The notes: a model not told the origin generated them from the sequence alone. A stretch of 64,000 nt of DNA from Diogma glabrata (GCA_963693315.1 OY856186.1:75482837-75546836), one strand, 5' to 3'; positions 32,812-45,212 are shown, numbered from the stretch's first letter. Program-made: numbers and translations.

Positions 32812-33792
32812 ATAGTAGTTTTCGATGTAAACGTCACACCATCTTTTGACATTTAAAACTACCACCACTACACTACTCATGTTATTCCTAAAAATAAATT
32901 GCATTTCTTTAGAAACGGAGCGCTTCAAACAAAGACATTGATTTTTCCAACTAATCTCATGTTACAATAAATAAGAAAATACAAAACTTCTTAGAATTTA
33001 GTTTTATGGGAATTTAATATAATTCCACATAATTTCCAAAATAAACATAAAAGAAAAATTCTTGCGTATAAGATTGAAATTTATTATTATTATTTGTTTG
33101 TTTCAAACAAAAACTATTTTTAATAAAAATAAATTACTTTTACTTACTTATTTTATAAAAATAACTTTATTATATAAATATTAAATTTATATTACTAATA
33201 TATTATTCGCAAGAATTGGGAAATTCTTGGAAACAACTTTCTTAACAAAACATTTTTTATATTGAATTCTTGGAATTTATAAAAATTGAAGTCGCATTTT
33301 TTTCAAACCCCTAATAAAAAACTGTTTTTCACAAGAGATTATATTTAAAAAAGATTATTTTAAGTAAACTTTTTAATTAAACTATATTTTAAACTTAATA
33401 AACAAATTAAAACTTTAAAATTAAATAAAATTTAATTTCTTTTTGCACATCATCATTTACTGTCAGATATTTTATGTAAAAGTGAAATAGGAGAGGAGAA
33501 CGAGTCGACCCAACCCAATAAGCAGTATATATAATTTAAAACCGACGTTCACAAATACAAACTTTAAACATGAAAGCACAGTATATTGTATGTAGGGTGT
33601 TAGTTCAAAAACTTGCATGTTAAATATATAACTAAAATCACTCTCATCATATTTATAATTCAGTGTGTATTTGACTATTTGTTTATATTTTTATAAAAAT
33701 ATTGTTGAAATTAATTTATTTTTATCTTCGCTTTTATGTTATTCATTTTACTATTATCAACATGCCAAATTCTTCCGAGTTTACATGTTTAT
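32812..33792. other. AT-rich DNA, nothing recognised
   Basis: No supported gene or repeat. Confidence 0.4.
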
Positions 33793-34902
33793 AGGGCGAT
33801 TTCTCTGTTCTGGTGTTTACCGCAATGGCGCTGGAAAAGGGGGATTAGAGAATAAATTCAAAAACTTTTATATGGGATTTCATACAAAACACAACTTGAA
33901 TAATTTTAAAAATTATCATATATAATATAACGAGTCGTCAAATAATGGTCGATTATTTTTCATAATCATTATTACGAATGTCATTTGAGGTCCCGAGTGC
34001 GCGTAGCGCACGAGGGAAATTTTTGACCTCAAATGGCATCAGTGGTAATGTTGAAAAATAATCGACTAATAATTTGATGACGAGTTGTATTTAGCAGACA
34101 ATTTAACGAACAGAAATAGTAACATTATTTCATACAACATATTCCTTTGTTGTCAAACAAAATTAAATATTATTTCATCTTAGTAGGCGCATAAATGTTA
34201 TAAATTTGTAATTTATTTTTGAAAAATAAACATAAACATGCAATCATTTATGAATGAAAACGGACATTTTTACTATTTGCAAATTGCATTTTCACATAAT
34301 TTTGTATATGCATTTTGGTTTTAAATTAATATATTAAAGTAGGCGGAAAATATTCGAAAATATTCGCTGTTCCTTCCTAACAGAAAAAAATAATCGAAAC
34401 AAATCGTTTTGATTTGCTAAAAAATAGTAAATGAAGCGTTTTGATTGGACCTTATTGAAACTTTTGTTTTTGAGTTGAATTGTCTATGAAATTTCTCATT
34501 TTACCACAATTGAACAATTTTAATTTGCTTATGGAGTATTATTGACTATAATTTAAGCGTAATATATAAAGTATTATTCTTAAGTCGCTCAAAAAAGAAA
34601 CATAAAAATTGTCAAAATTTCCCATCCAAAGTTGTATGAAAAATTTAACCTATTTTCGTATTTGTTTTACAGACAGAAGAAAAGAAAATATTTTATATAT
34701 TATGCTTAATATATTGTCAATAATACTTCATAAACAAATTTAAATTATTTAATTGTAGTAAGATGAGAAATTTCATGGAAAACTTTTAAAATTATTCAAA
34801 TTGTGTTTTGTATGGAATTCCTTATAAAATTTTTGTGATTTTTTCTCTTATCCCCTTTTTGCAGCGCCATTGCGGTAAACACAGGAACAGAAAAATCGCC
34901 CT
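33793..34902. mobile_element. Foldback/long-TIR element, family FB, copy 1
   Basis: Arms begin AGGGCGATTTCTCTGTTC, tgtttaccgcaatggcgctg and ggggga(t)tagagaataaat. The right arm (34835-34902) is the inverted equivalent. A second, inner pair (gaaatttctcattttacca near 34490 versus gtaagatgagaaatttcatgg near 34770) extends the palindrome to about 300 bp per arm. Flanks suggest a TA duplication (tTAtagggcg ... cgccctaTAa). It hosts a small MITE at 33928-34088. Confidence 0.85.
33928..34088. mobile_element. About 160-bp hairpin MITE with CG-rich tip inside FB copy 1
   Basis: Arms cgagtcgtcaaataatggtc and its approximate complement near 34050-34086; inner arms gtcatttgaggtc / gacctcaaatggc; tip cgagtgcgcgtagcgcacgag. 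Confidence 0.8.
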
Positions 34903-36032
34903 ATAATTCTTGATATGTTTGTATGATGTTTGTACCCCAGCGAATAAAATCCTATCGATTCGTTCATGAATCGTTGAAGAAACTTCTTTTCTGAGCAGTA
35001 GAATCATGATGGAAACGGTATGGAAATTTGTATGCAAAAAAATAAAATGTCCGCCAGATTCGTGAACGAATGCTCTACTACAATTCATCATGTAATACTA
35101 CCACTTGAATCGCTATGGAATATTCCCCAACGATTCTATAGTGAAATTTAGGCAAATTTCTTTAACGATTCCTTATCGAAATTTTGTTAGTTTTCACCTT
35201 CGATTCTATAGGTAGAAATCGGAGAAGAAATTGAATAAAGCATATTGAAATAATTAAAACATATTTTTATATATAGTAACATGTTTAATATTTTTTTTTA
35301 CTTGTACATATATTTATTTTGTTAACAATTTTCGCTTAATTGTAATCAAAAGTTAGGTAAACTAAAACATTTAAATGAACTTTAGTATTGTTTTTAAAAC
35401 ATATTGTTGTAGCTTATTTATCATTTAGTTTTAAGCTTTTTTGCTATGTATCTGAAAATATAAAAATAATTTATTGAAATAAATTTTAAAATTATTTTAG
35501 TTTAATATAATATCGAACAGAACTGAATTAAGTATTTATACATGCCTGCTTTGATGAATACGCTTTCCACCTTAAATCTTATCAATCGTTTTGTTTTTTT
35601 TAGCCGCCATTATTGTTGAATATCTGTAAAAATTTGGAAGAAATATTATTATTTTAAACGTAAATTTTAATCGAAATAGCGTAATTACATAAATTGAAAT
35701 TAAAAAGCAAAATAACTACCTATAGTTTTACTAAACTTTGTTTAGGGAAATGCGTTTACATAAATATGATTGAAACCAATTTTCTCACGTTTAAACTATA
35801 CTAAACTATAATTATTTATATAATGTTGATTGTTGCATTGTTCTTGTTTTAGTTCAGTTTCGTAAATTTAGTTTATAAATGGTAGTTTGCTCTGAGATTT
35901 AACCAATTAAAAGTCTTTAAAATTTTATAGATGGAATCGAGATAGAATCGTAGTGTAGCCTTCCTATGGAAAAGGTGTAGAAACTTTCTCCTGTAGAAAT
36001 GAAATTCGTTGGGACTGCAGAAACCTGTTTAC
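34903..36032. other. AT-rich DNA, nothing firmly recognised
   Basis: Contains several aacgattc / gaatcg motifs near 34960-35220. No gene supported. Confidence 0.4.
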
Positions 36033-36271
36033 AGGGCAATTTTCCTGTTCCGGCGTTTACCGCAATAGCGCTGCAAGAAGGGGATAAGAGAATAAATTTA
36101 AAAAATTTTATATGCGATTTCATACAAAACACAACTTGTATAATTTATGAAATTTCTAATTAAAATACTAAACTAAACTCTAAATTAAACTATCTATGAA
36201 ATTTCTTATTTCACTATAATTAAATAATTTAAATTTGTTTATGAACTATTATTACTTATATATTAAGCATA

Positions 36272-36599
36272 CCCTAGCGAAAATTCTTGTAGGAAAATTA
36301 TATAGGAAGTTACATGATCCTGATCATTTCTTGTTGAGATTTGAGACAAGAAGTTTACAAGATCATACAAGATCGTATCAAGATCATACAAGATTCACAT
36401 AGGATCTTTTATAGTTCGTGTAAGATCCTAAAAAAAATTCCCATAAGAATTTTTGCCACTGTAGTAACTTACATGATCGTGATCATTTCTTGTAGAGAAT
36501 TGGGACAAGAAGTTTACAAGATCATACAAGATTCACATAGGATCTTTTATAGTTCATGTAAGATCCTAACAAAAATTCCTACAAGAATTTTTGCCTGGG
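36272..36599. mobile_element. 328-bp MITE, TA target duplication, internal 140-bp duplication
   Basis: Ends CCCTAGCGAAAATTCTTGTA and tacaagaatttttgcctggg; TA at 36270-36271 and 36600-36601. The interior is two tandem copies of acatgatc(c/g)tgatcatttc ... acaagaagtttacaagatca ... cacataggatcttttatagt. The open frame across it is an artefact. Confidence 0.88.
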
Positions 36600-36904
36600 T
36601 AATATATAAAATATTTAATTTTTTTCTGTCCGTAAAACAAATACGAAAAGAGGTTAAATTTTTCATACAACTTTGTATGGGAAATTTTGTCAGTTTTTAT
36701 GTTTCTTTCTTGAGCGTTTTAAGGATAACATTTTATATATGTATTATGCTTAATATATATAGTCATTAATATTTCATTAGCAAATTATAATTGTTTAAAT
36801 GAGGGAAAATGAGAAATTTTATAGATAACTTTTAAAATTATTAATTAAAATTGTGTTTTGTATGAAATCCCATTGAAAATTGTTTTAATTTATTCTCTTA
36901 TCCC

Positions 36905-37255
36905 CAAAGAATTAAGAGAATATAGAGGAAGTGAAATTGATGTTAAAATTTGAAGTAATTTTTGCACACCAATAAATTGTTACTAACACACTTACGTTCT
37001 AGTAGAGGCGCCGTAAACATTTCTATTATTGCATTGAATTCCTAATTTAAGTGTATTTTTGCCCCCAAAATTAATATAAAAAAAAGAGACGCCATTACAT
37101 AAAAAAGAAAAACATCATAAAAAAAATTTTAACAACTTAGCACTGAAGCTAACAACTTAAAACCGAAAAAAAGAGAGGATAAGAGAGAAAAACGACTTCA
37201 AATATTTTTGTGTATATATACAGTAGTTTCATTTCCTTAGTCTCTTAATTCTTTG
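36905..37255. mobile_element. 351-bp MITE family CAAAGAATTAAGAGA (copy 1), 8-bp duplication
   Basis: Ends CAAAGAATTAAGAGA and TCTCTTAATTCTTTG; CTTATCCC at 36897-36904 and 37256-37263, a hAT-length duplication, within the FB right arm. Confidence 0.92.
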
Positions 37256-37312
37256 CTTATCCCACTTTTGCAGCGCCATTGCGGTAAACACCGGAACAGA
37301 AAAATCGCTCAA

Positions 37313-37727
37313 TACATATAATTCGATTAGAATAGTTCAATTTTCATTGTTCAAGACTCAAGTATGATGACGATTACAACATAATCCGAACAGAAATTCC
37401 AAATTAAATGGTGGCATGATTACTTGAACTTAGGCGCAAGCGAATTTTTTTAGAGTAAATTAAGTAAATTTAGTAAAAGGGACAGTTTTGAATTATGATC
37501 TGTTTATCTTATAAGCATAGGAAGGGGATGGTACATTTTGTAGAAGGAATATATTTGAATGAAATCGTGTCAAAAAAGTGTAATTTTGTATGGATTTTAC
37601 TTTTTTCAAAGGGCTGTATCTTCCCGTTCGGCAAAAGCAATCATAATGAGCTCTTAAAGGTAACCGTTTTTAGATCTGGGGTGCTATTTTCAAAACTTAA
37701 AGTATACGAAAATAAATCGAAATTGTA
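37313..37727. other. AT-rich DNA, nothing recognised
   Basis: No supported feature. Confidence 0.4.
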
Positions 37728-38470
37728 TAGAGCGATTTTTCTGTTCCGGTGTTTATCGCAATGGCGCTGCAAAAAGGGGATAAGAGAAAAAATTCAAAAA
37801 AATTTATATGGGATTTCATACAAAACACAAGTTGAATTATTTTTAAAATTATCAGTTGTAATTTACCAAGGGCGGTGATAATTCGAAATAATTTTTTGCC
37901 AAAAATTTCGAAAGCAAGTATATTGATAAAAGCACGAGGCCATAGGCCGAGAGCTTTTATCAATACCACTTGCTTGAGGAATTTTTTAAAAAATTATGAG
38001 AATTTATCAACGAACGAGGGGAATTCGTTTAGAAAATTTTTTGCAATTTTTCATTTCTTTATATATTTTTTATGAATTATACGTTGGCCTACTTTGATAT
38101 CAGTTAATTATTTCAAAATTAGACTGATAATTTTTAATATCCCTGTAGGCCAGACGTATAAATATTTGTTATTAGTATAATTCAAATGTTATTGGTGAAA
38201 TTGAATGATGTCATTACATTTTAGAGAATTTCATTGGTTTAAATTAAATATAAAACTAAGGCAAAAAATTTTCTATGAAATTTCTCATTTTAAGACAATT
38301 AAACAATTTTAATTTGCTTATGAAGTATTATTGACTATATATTAAGCGTAATAAATAAAATATTATTCTTAAGACGCTCAAAAAAGTAACATAAAAATTG
38401 CCAAAATTTCCCATACAAAGTTATATGGAAAATTAGAATTTATTCTCTTATCCCCCTTTTGCAGCGCCAA
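37728..38470. mobile_element. Family FB, copy 3 (right arm truncated)
   Basis: Left arm agcgatttttctgttccggt, atcgcaatggcgctgcaaaa, ggggataagagaaaaaat. The right arm ends prematurely at gcagcgcca (38470). A hairpin insertion lies at about 37868-38030. The interior repeats the ttgcttatgaagtattattg block of copies 1 and 2. Confidence 0.8.
37868..38030. repeat. Hairpin with GAGGCCATAGGCCGAG tip inside FB copy 3
   Basis: gcaagtatattgataaaagc and gcttttatcaataccacttgc pair across the tip cacgaggccataggccgag (37934-37952). Confidence 0.8.
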
Positions 38471-38984
38471 AGTATTCTATTGAATAACAAAGTAGAATGG
38501 GAAAATTGCATCGGAATCCTATTAAATAATTTGTTTTCCTTTTGAAATCGATTGATTCCTATTCAATTGTCCTGTATATAGAAATACATTGAATCGTTTT
38601 AATTGAAATGAAAACATTTTTGTAGGATTATAAATTCTTCAATGGGATTGAATTTCTGCGACCGCCAAAGTTTTGATTAAATAATAAAGAATCCTACTTG
38701 ACTTTTTAATAGGAATAAACACATTTTAAAGGGAGTTTTGTAGTGTTATTCTTAATGGGATTGACTATGTTTTAATGTGAATTTCTAAAACCTTCAAATT
38801 TCTTATTAATTAATAATCAATTAAAATAAAATAAACATTTACAACCTTAATCACTTTTATTATAGTCTTTCAGCCGGGAAGCGATAACTAAAACACATGA
38901 AACAATTTTAACTATATATATCTAAATCGGACAATACTCTAGTGAATTTTAACAAGACATAAGAAAAATTTCAGTCGTATTTTC

Positions 38985-39330
38985 CTGTAAGAGTTATCCA
39001 TTTCCTATTGAAACTATCTCAATGTCTTCCCATAAAACTATATAGAATCTTATTGAAAAATGCTGTCGTGAAATTATAATTTTAAAGTCGTATGTCCCGG
39101 TAGAAATTATACACTTCCTATTGAAACTATCTCAATGTCTTCCTGTAAATCTATTAATCCTATTGGGAAATCTTTTCGTAACAAAACAATTTTCTAAGTT
39201 TTATTTTCCTTTAAAAATTATCTATTTCCCGTTAAAACTGTTTCAATGTCTTCCTTTAAAACTATAAAGAATCCTATTAAGGAATTTTGTCGTAAGAAAA
39301 ATATTGTCTAAGTTTTATTTTCCTTATCAA
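38985..39330. repeat. Diverged tandem repeat, unit about 112 bp, three copies
   Basis: tatctcaatgtcttcc recurs ending at 39030, 39143 and (as tgtttcaatgtcttcc) 39254, with ctattgaaact before and cctattgggaaat-type sequence after. Confidence 0.75.
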
Positions 39331-39734
39331 TTACATTCATTTCTATAAAAATATTTCAATAGGAAAAGTCTGATATTTAAAGGATTATGAGCTTAATTCC
39401 ATTTTCCCATCGAATATGAGTCTTTCCTACCCAACATTTTTATGAAGTAAAGAATTTCTCGGTTGATCGCATTTAGGTCATAGAAATGTCGACAGTAGTT
39501 ATCATAAAGGTATCTTTTTGGTCTTAAAAAATTAACAATTTTCTGAGTTCTAAAAGACACCATTTTTTAGGTAGTATTAAGATATATTTCCGATGTTCAT
39601 GCCGAGCGGGTTGGACCCGGCGCTGATGTACAACTTGTTTTGGTTTTTTTCGCTTCAGAGAGTGATTCTATATCAAATAAAAAACAAATATTGGCGCTTA
39701 AGTAGAAGTAATATTCCCTCAATGGTGATACAGT
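39331..39734. other. AT-rich DNA, nothing recognised
   Basis: No supported feature. Confidence 0.4.
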
Positions 39735-39914
39735 CACTTTCCAATCGAGTGAATTACTGAATCATTCACTTAAACTGAATTGTATTCCGGAATTTGCATG
39801 TTCCAATGGTAATATTCAGTTTACACTGAACGTAAACTGAGTTACTACAGAACTGAATCGAATTGTATAAAGTGAAGGAAAAAATAGGTTGTTCAGTTCA
39901 ACATATCCATATTT
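39735..39914 (+). mobile_element. Half copy of the AGGCGCTTTCCAATC MITE
   Basis: Matches the complement of 55330-55507: ctttccaatcgagtgaatta, gaattgtattccggaattt, gaacgtaaactgag, gtgaaggaaaaaatagg. Confidence 0.82.
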
Positions 39915-40104
39915 TGAGGGTTCCGTTTTTATACGGAACACTATTGGTGAGACTACGATGTGTTTTTGTATTAAAATCGATTATCTTAGAAAATATAAAT
40001 CCTATGGACCTGAAATTTAACATGCGTATAAAAAAAAGTTGTGAGGGACTCCACCCCTCCGCGCGGAAGAAGTAAAACTTCGTAATGTGGAAATAAAAAC
40101 ATAT

Positions 40105-40840
40105 TACATTCTGGATTGGTTTTTGTGAAGCTTAAGTACATATTGGAAATTACTAGAATTTTGCAATTCGAAATAACTTTTCATTTTCTCTAAAATTCCT
40201 TTTAGAAAAAATTTTGTTGTGTTTCGTGTCAAGATTCGAACTACATTCATCAGAGACACATTGTTCAAATCCCGTGTGTCTTACACAACTTAGCCAAAGC
40301 GGCGATGACGAAACATATTTTAATTTTGATATTCAGATAATTTCTAAATTGAAACTTCATTATTTTTCATATTTACTTAAGTTGAATTTTTCATCTATGA
40401 TTATTGATTACATATTGAAAATTGTATTTCTTTGGTATTTTTTGTATTAAATTTCTAGATATTAAGATGTGTGAATTCATAGGATGAGAGAATATTTCGT
40501 CAACATCTAAGTCAACATTTAGAGAAAATGAAAAGTTATTTCGAATTGCAAAATTCAAGTGATTTCCAATATGTACTTAAGCTTAATTGTTCACAAAACC
40601 AATCCGAAATTAAAAATTCTCCTAATGTTGTCTATATTTCCTAACCAAAAATATAACAACATATTGACTTTACGTCAGATATTAAGTTTCGCATTGATTG
40701 GCAACAATCAATAATGACTTTACACTCGTGACTTAGGATGTTGATTAGAATGTTGACTTAGATGTTGACGAAATATTCTCTCATCCTATGAATTCACACA
40801 TCGTAATATCTAGAAATTTAATACAAAAAATACCAAAGAT
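40105..40840. repeat. Two interlocking inverted repeats
   Basis: Arms 40105-40200 (ggattggtttttgtgaagct ... gcaattcgaaataactttt) pair with 40510-40615. A second pair joins 40429-40530 (attaaatttctagatatta ... catcctatgaattc type sequence) with 40740-40840. The two pairs overlap around 40505-40530. Probably a MITE of about 410 bp (40429-40840) inserted into one arm of another. Confidence 0.75.
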
Positions 40841-40906
40841 ATTACATTCTTTTAAAAGTCATTAATTAAAATTTGGGATGTATTCCCGTATTCCAGGATT
40901 CGAATT

Positions 40907-41195
40907 TGGGAAATTTGGGAAATTAGCAAAATTTGGGAAATTTTGGTAATTTAGGGTAATTTGGGAAATTTGGGAATTTTGGAAAATTTGGGAAATTTTG
41001 GAAATTTGGGAAATATGGGAATTTTGGGAAATTTAGGAAATTTGGAAAATTTGAGAAATTTTGGAAATTTGGGAATTTTGGGAAATTTTGGAAATTTGGG
41101 AATTTTGGGGAAATTTTGGAAATTTGGGGAATTTTGGGAAATTTGAGAAATTTGGAGGATTTGGAAAATTTGGGAAATTTGGGAAATTGTTTCTT
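40907..41195. repeat. Minisatellite, unit about 9 bp (TTTGGGAAA)
   Basis: Some 30 imperfect units of tttgggaaa and ttttggaaa. The 61-codon open frame here encodes Asn-Leu-Gly repeats and is an artefact of the array. Confidence 0.95.
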
Positions 41196-41261
41196 TAATT
41201 TCTAATCAATAGAAAATAAAAAAATTAGTGAAGGAATTGTAATAAAATTTTATTTTTCAGG

Positions 41262-41392
41262 GTGTCAAGGGTGTTAAGGGTGTCAAGGGTGTCAAGGGTG
41301 TCAAGGATGTCAAAGGTGTCAAGGGTGTCAAGGGTGTCAAGGTGTCAAGGGTGTCAAGGGTGTCAAGTGTGTCAAGGGTGTCAAGGGTGACA
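41262..41392. repeat. Minisatellite GGTGTCAAGG, array 1
   Basis: About 13 units of the 10-mer with sporadic changes; the same unit forms array 2 at 46586-46669. Confidence 0.97.
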
Positions 41393-42256
41393 ATCCACAC
41401 AATAGGTGGATTTTTGCTTAAATATATGTTGATATTATCTGTACAAAATTTTAGTAAACATTCTCATTTAACATAAATTTATGTATAATAAAAGGTTAAA
41501 TTTAACCTAAGTGTCGTACTTTTTTCATAAAAATATTGGTTAAATTTTCATATAATTTTTATGTAATATGCTGGCTAATATGTGATTAAGTTTAACTATA
41601 ATTTAACCAAATTTTAAGTTAAACAAGTGAAAATGTTATGTTATGTTTTAGCTAATTATTAGTTAAATTTAACTTGTTTGTTACACATGCAAACCACAAA
41701 ATGTATGCTCCGAAATACCGAAATGTATGCCCCTCATGATCACATAAGCTTACTTTATAGTATACTACAAATATAATATTATATTTTCAATAATTAATGT
41801 TTTTTATCGAATACCGAAAAGAAAATCGAAAATTAAAGTATTCAGTTTATAAAAAAATAAATATTTAATTGTATTTTTAAGGGTTGTTCTCATTATTTTT
41901 TCCTGTTTTTGTTTTATGTATAAAAAAGATCGAACCTTTCTTTATACATGAACATTTAAATCCATTCAAAAATACGCTCCAAAGTATGTATAAAAATGTT
42001 TATTTGAAGTCAGTTTAGAAGTTGTCATAAAAACCTATTTTGTCCTTAAATGCATTAGTTTGGGAGATAGATAATATCGTATCCATAATTCCTAGCCATA
42101 AAATTATTTACCTGTTATTTAAGTTAAATTTTGTCAGGTGTTTCATGAAATTACTTAAATTTAACCTAAATTTCTTCACGTATTTTATTTAATGCATGTA
42201 AATTATCTAGCTATTAAGTGGAAAATTGATCATATAATTATTATCTAGAATACATT

Positions 42257-42385
42257 TAATAGCTACAATATCTGACTTTGGCAGAGTAAATTCATGTATA
42301 TTTCATGTAACAGCTGCATACAAAACTAAGCAAGTGCAAATTATATGTAATTTTACTGTACCAAAGTCAGATATTGTAGTTATTA
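42257..42385. mobile_element. About 130-bp hairpin MITE
   Basis: TAATAGCTACAATATCTGAC at the left is inverted at the right (gtcagatattgtagttatta). Confidence 0.75.
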
Positions 42386-43106
42386 CATGTTTTTTTTTTC
42401 ATGAGAATTACATGTAATTGAACCATCAATTTTTCATTAACCTTACTTTATTATCGGGCTGTCATTCTACCATAAAAAAGCTTAAAAATAATATTATAAG
42501 AAACAAAATTTTTTAAAAAATGAATGAAAAAGTCATTCTTAAACCTTATTCTTGTTTACTAAATTTTATTATTTTTTATTTTTAGTATAAGTATACGCAT
42601 TTCGAAAGCTAAATTTGAAAGTAAGATACATTCCATATTTCCATTATATACCGGTGGTTTAGTAAAAACCCATTTTTAAAAATTAATAATCTAACTACAG
42701 CAAATTATAAAATATAAAGCAAAATGAATGAATCTAATACAATATGGAAAACAACATGGAAACAATATGGAAATTAAATGAACCTTCATTTCTGAAGAAA
42801 TGAAGGTTGATTAATTCCCATATTTTAATGCGATTTTAATAATTTCAGTATCCCTAATGCATAAAAAACTTAAGAGCACAACACAATTAACAATTTAATT
42901 AATTATTGTTTTCAAAAATTCACTTTTAAAACACTTTTAATAACAATCAAAATAACCAAATTTGCAAGGGAAATCAATAAATTTTGATGATTTTACATGC
43001 ACAAATTAAAACAGCTGGTTTGAGCTGTCAAGATATTTTCGGGAAAAAAAGGTCTATTACATGTATAGTAGAATTTTTTTGTCAGCGAATTTTTGACAGA
43101 TAGGAC

Positions 43107-44131
43107 CAAAGAATTAAGAGACTAAGGAAATGAAACTACTGTATATATACACAAAAATATTTGAAGCCGTTTTTCTCTTTTCTCCTCTCTTTTTTACCTT
43201 CAATTCAAGTTGGTCTAAGTTGTCAAAAACAAAATTTGTAAACATTACTTAGCTTGGTTATAATTTGGTTTTAATAAAATTGTTTTTAATATATTTATCG
43301 TGGTGATATTTTGACGAATTTATAAGAAATACTTTTAAAACTTTTAAAATCAATTTCACTTCCTCTATTCTCTTAATTCTTTGCAATTTTTGCACACCAA
43401 TAAATTGTGACTAACACACTTGCGTTTTAGTAGAGGCGCCGTAAATATTTCTATAATTGCATTGAATTCCAAATTTAAGCGTATTTTTGCCCCCAAAATT
43501 AATATAAAAAAAAGAGACGCCATTACATAGAAAAGAAAAACAACAAATAGAAAAACAACATAAAAAAAATTTTGACATAAGAGACCCGAAGCATTCTATT
43601 ATTGTTTACATTGATTTTAGATTACTTTTTTTTCTCGAAAATGTTTAAAAAACTTAACACTTATTAATCGAAAAGTAAATTATAATATTAATATTATTAC
43701 TTATGATAAGAAATCCCATCCTGCATGTGTTTTTGGTAATTTTTACACGTCATTATCATAATCTTCATATTTAATGTTTCATTCAAAATTTTCACTTAAC
43801 ATATTTAAATTTTTGTAAAATTATTTTTAAATTATAATAAAATCACTAGTATTTCTTATAAATTCGTCAAAATATCACCACGATAAATATATTAAAAACA
43901 ATTTTATTAAAACCAAATTATAACCAAGCTAAGTAATGTTTACAAATTTTGTTTTTGACAACTTAGACCAACTTGAATTGAAGGTAAAAAAGAGAGGAGA
44001 AAAGAGAAAAACGGCTTCAAATATTTTTGTGTATATATACAGTAGTTTCATTTCCTTAGTCTCTTAATTCTTTGAAAAATTGCTTCAACTTTTAAAATCA
44101 ATTTCACTTCCTCTATTCTCTTAATTCTTTG
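43107..44131. mobile_element. CAAAGAATTAAGAGA MITE family, composite copy 2 with 8-bp duplication
   Basis: GATAGGAC at 43099-43106 and 44132-44139 flanks a 1025-bp unit. Family ends occur at 43107, 43387, 44078 and 44131. Arms 43108-43340 and 43850-44076 are nearly perfect inverted copies. The block 43388-43560 matches 36960-37125 of copy 1. Most likely one copy inserted into another, followed by rearrangement. Confidence 0.85.
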
Positions 44132-45074
44132 GATAGGACGCAGCAAGAGATAAAAGATGAAACAAAAAGTAAAACAGAGATGTATTATTTATTTTGGGAT
44201 AAATTTGTTTTCAAAACAATTATATTAGTTAAATTTCTACTTCTAGTTCGTACCATTTGTTTGTTGTGATATTTGTTTACACAGGCGTCGTTATTTTTAT
44301 TATAATTATTTTTATTTATCAAAATTTTGTTATATTTCCTACAAAATCATTAATATTTCTACTAGTTTTTGGGTTTCTATTATAATTGGTTGAATTTCGA
44401 TAGTAATTTATAAATTTTATGCGTTTTTTTTGTCCATTTCAATGGCCCATAGTTAGGGTTACCAACTCTTGAAAGCACACGACCCGGAGATTTTATAATA
44501 TACAAAAATATAATTCAACTAGGGGATCTCTGTGCATTTGCGCAAATTTAAAACAAATATTATTTTAAGCCTGAAATAAAATCAAAATCCAAAATAATAC
44601 GTCAAGCAAAGCATAAATTGAAATTGAAATGAGAATAAAATTTGGAAGAAATCAAAACCTCCTAAATCATAGCCCTACTGATTCAAGCCATTAATAAACA
44701 CATTAATAAAACAATATCCTTCAGTCATAAATATAGTTTATGTTTTACTGATTTATTATAAGTCGTTTAGACCTTAGTTACCGAAATAATAATGACGTTC
44801 TTAATTCCCTAGAGAATTATAAGAGGGAGTTATTGATTCATAATAGACCTAGTCTTCATTATAAATTTTTATTTTGTTTATTTATAAACAACATTATTTA
44901 CATAAAGCCATAGTAACGAATAACAATACCCCAGTAATACAATTTGAAATGGAAAATAACTAACTTGATCAATTAAAACGAAAAATCATCCTATCAAATA
45001 CTTGATAAAAATAAATGTTTTAGTTTAATAAATGTTTTAGGTAGTAAAACATAAAATTCTTTATGTATCACGTG

Positions 45075-45165
45075 AATTATTAGATGTCAATTACCTTGTG
45101 AAACTTACTAACCCTCGGGCCAGAGGCCCTCGGGTAGTAAACGTTTCCCTCGGTAATTAACATTC
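45075..45165. repeat. Hairpin with CCCTCGGGCC...GGCCCTCGGG tip
   Basis: gtcaattaccttgtgaaact pairs with cgtttccctcggtaattaac around the tip at 45112-45138. Confidence 0.8.
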
Positions 45166-45212
45166 TTATAATTCTCTTGATACCTAAATAACTATTAGGT
45201 GATTTATTTATT

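Larger units (their letters stand above)
36033..37312. mobile_element. Family FB, copy 2, carrying two nested MITEs
   Basis: Left arm from 36033 (agggcaattttcctgttccg, gtttaccgcaatagcgctgc, ggggataagagaataaat). Right arm 37256-37312 in inverse. Insertions at 36272-36599 and 36905-37255 are each bounded by target duplications, which gives the order of events. Confidence 0.85.

Noticed and set aside
36341..36769. 142-codon open frame
   Set aside because: It is the internal duplication of a MITE read through into a foldback element; the repeated peptide mirrors the DNA repeat.
40961..41146. Asn-Leu-Gly-rich open frame
   Set aside because: Encoded entirely by the TTTGGGAAA minisatellite.
28768..41392. 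Regular short repeats that might suggest CRISPR arrays
   Set aside because: Units are head-to-tail minisatellites without spacers, and the DNA is eukaryotic.
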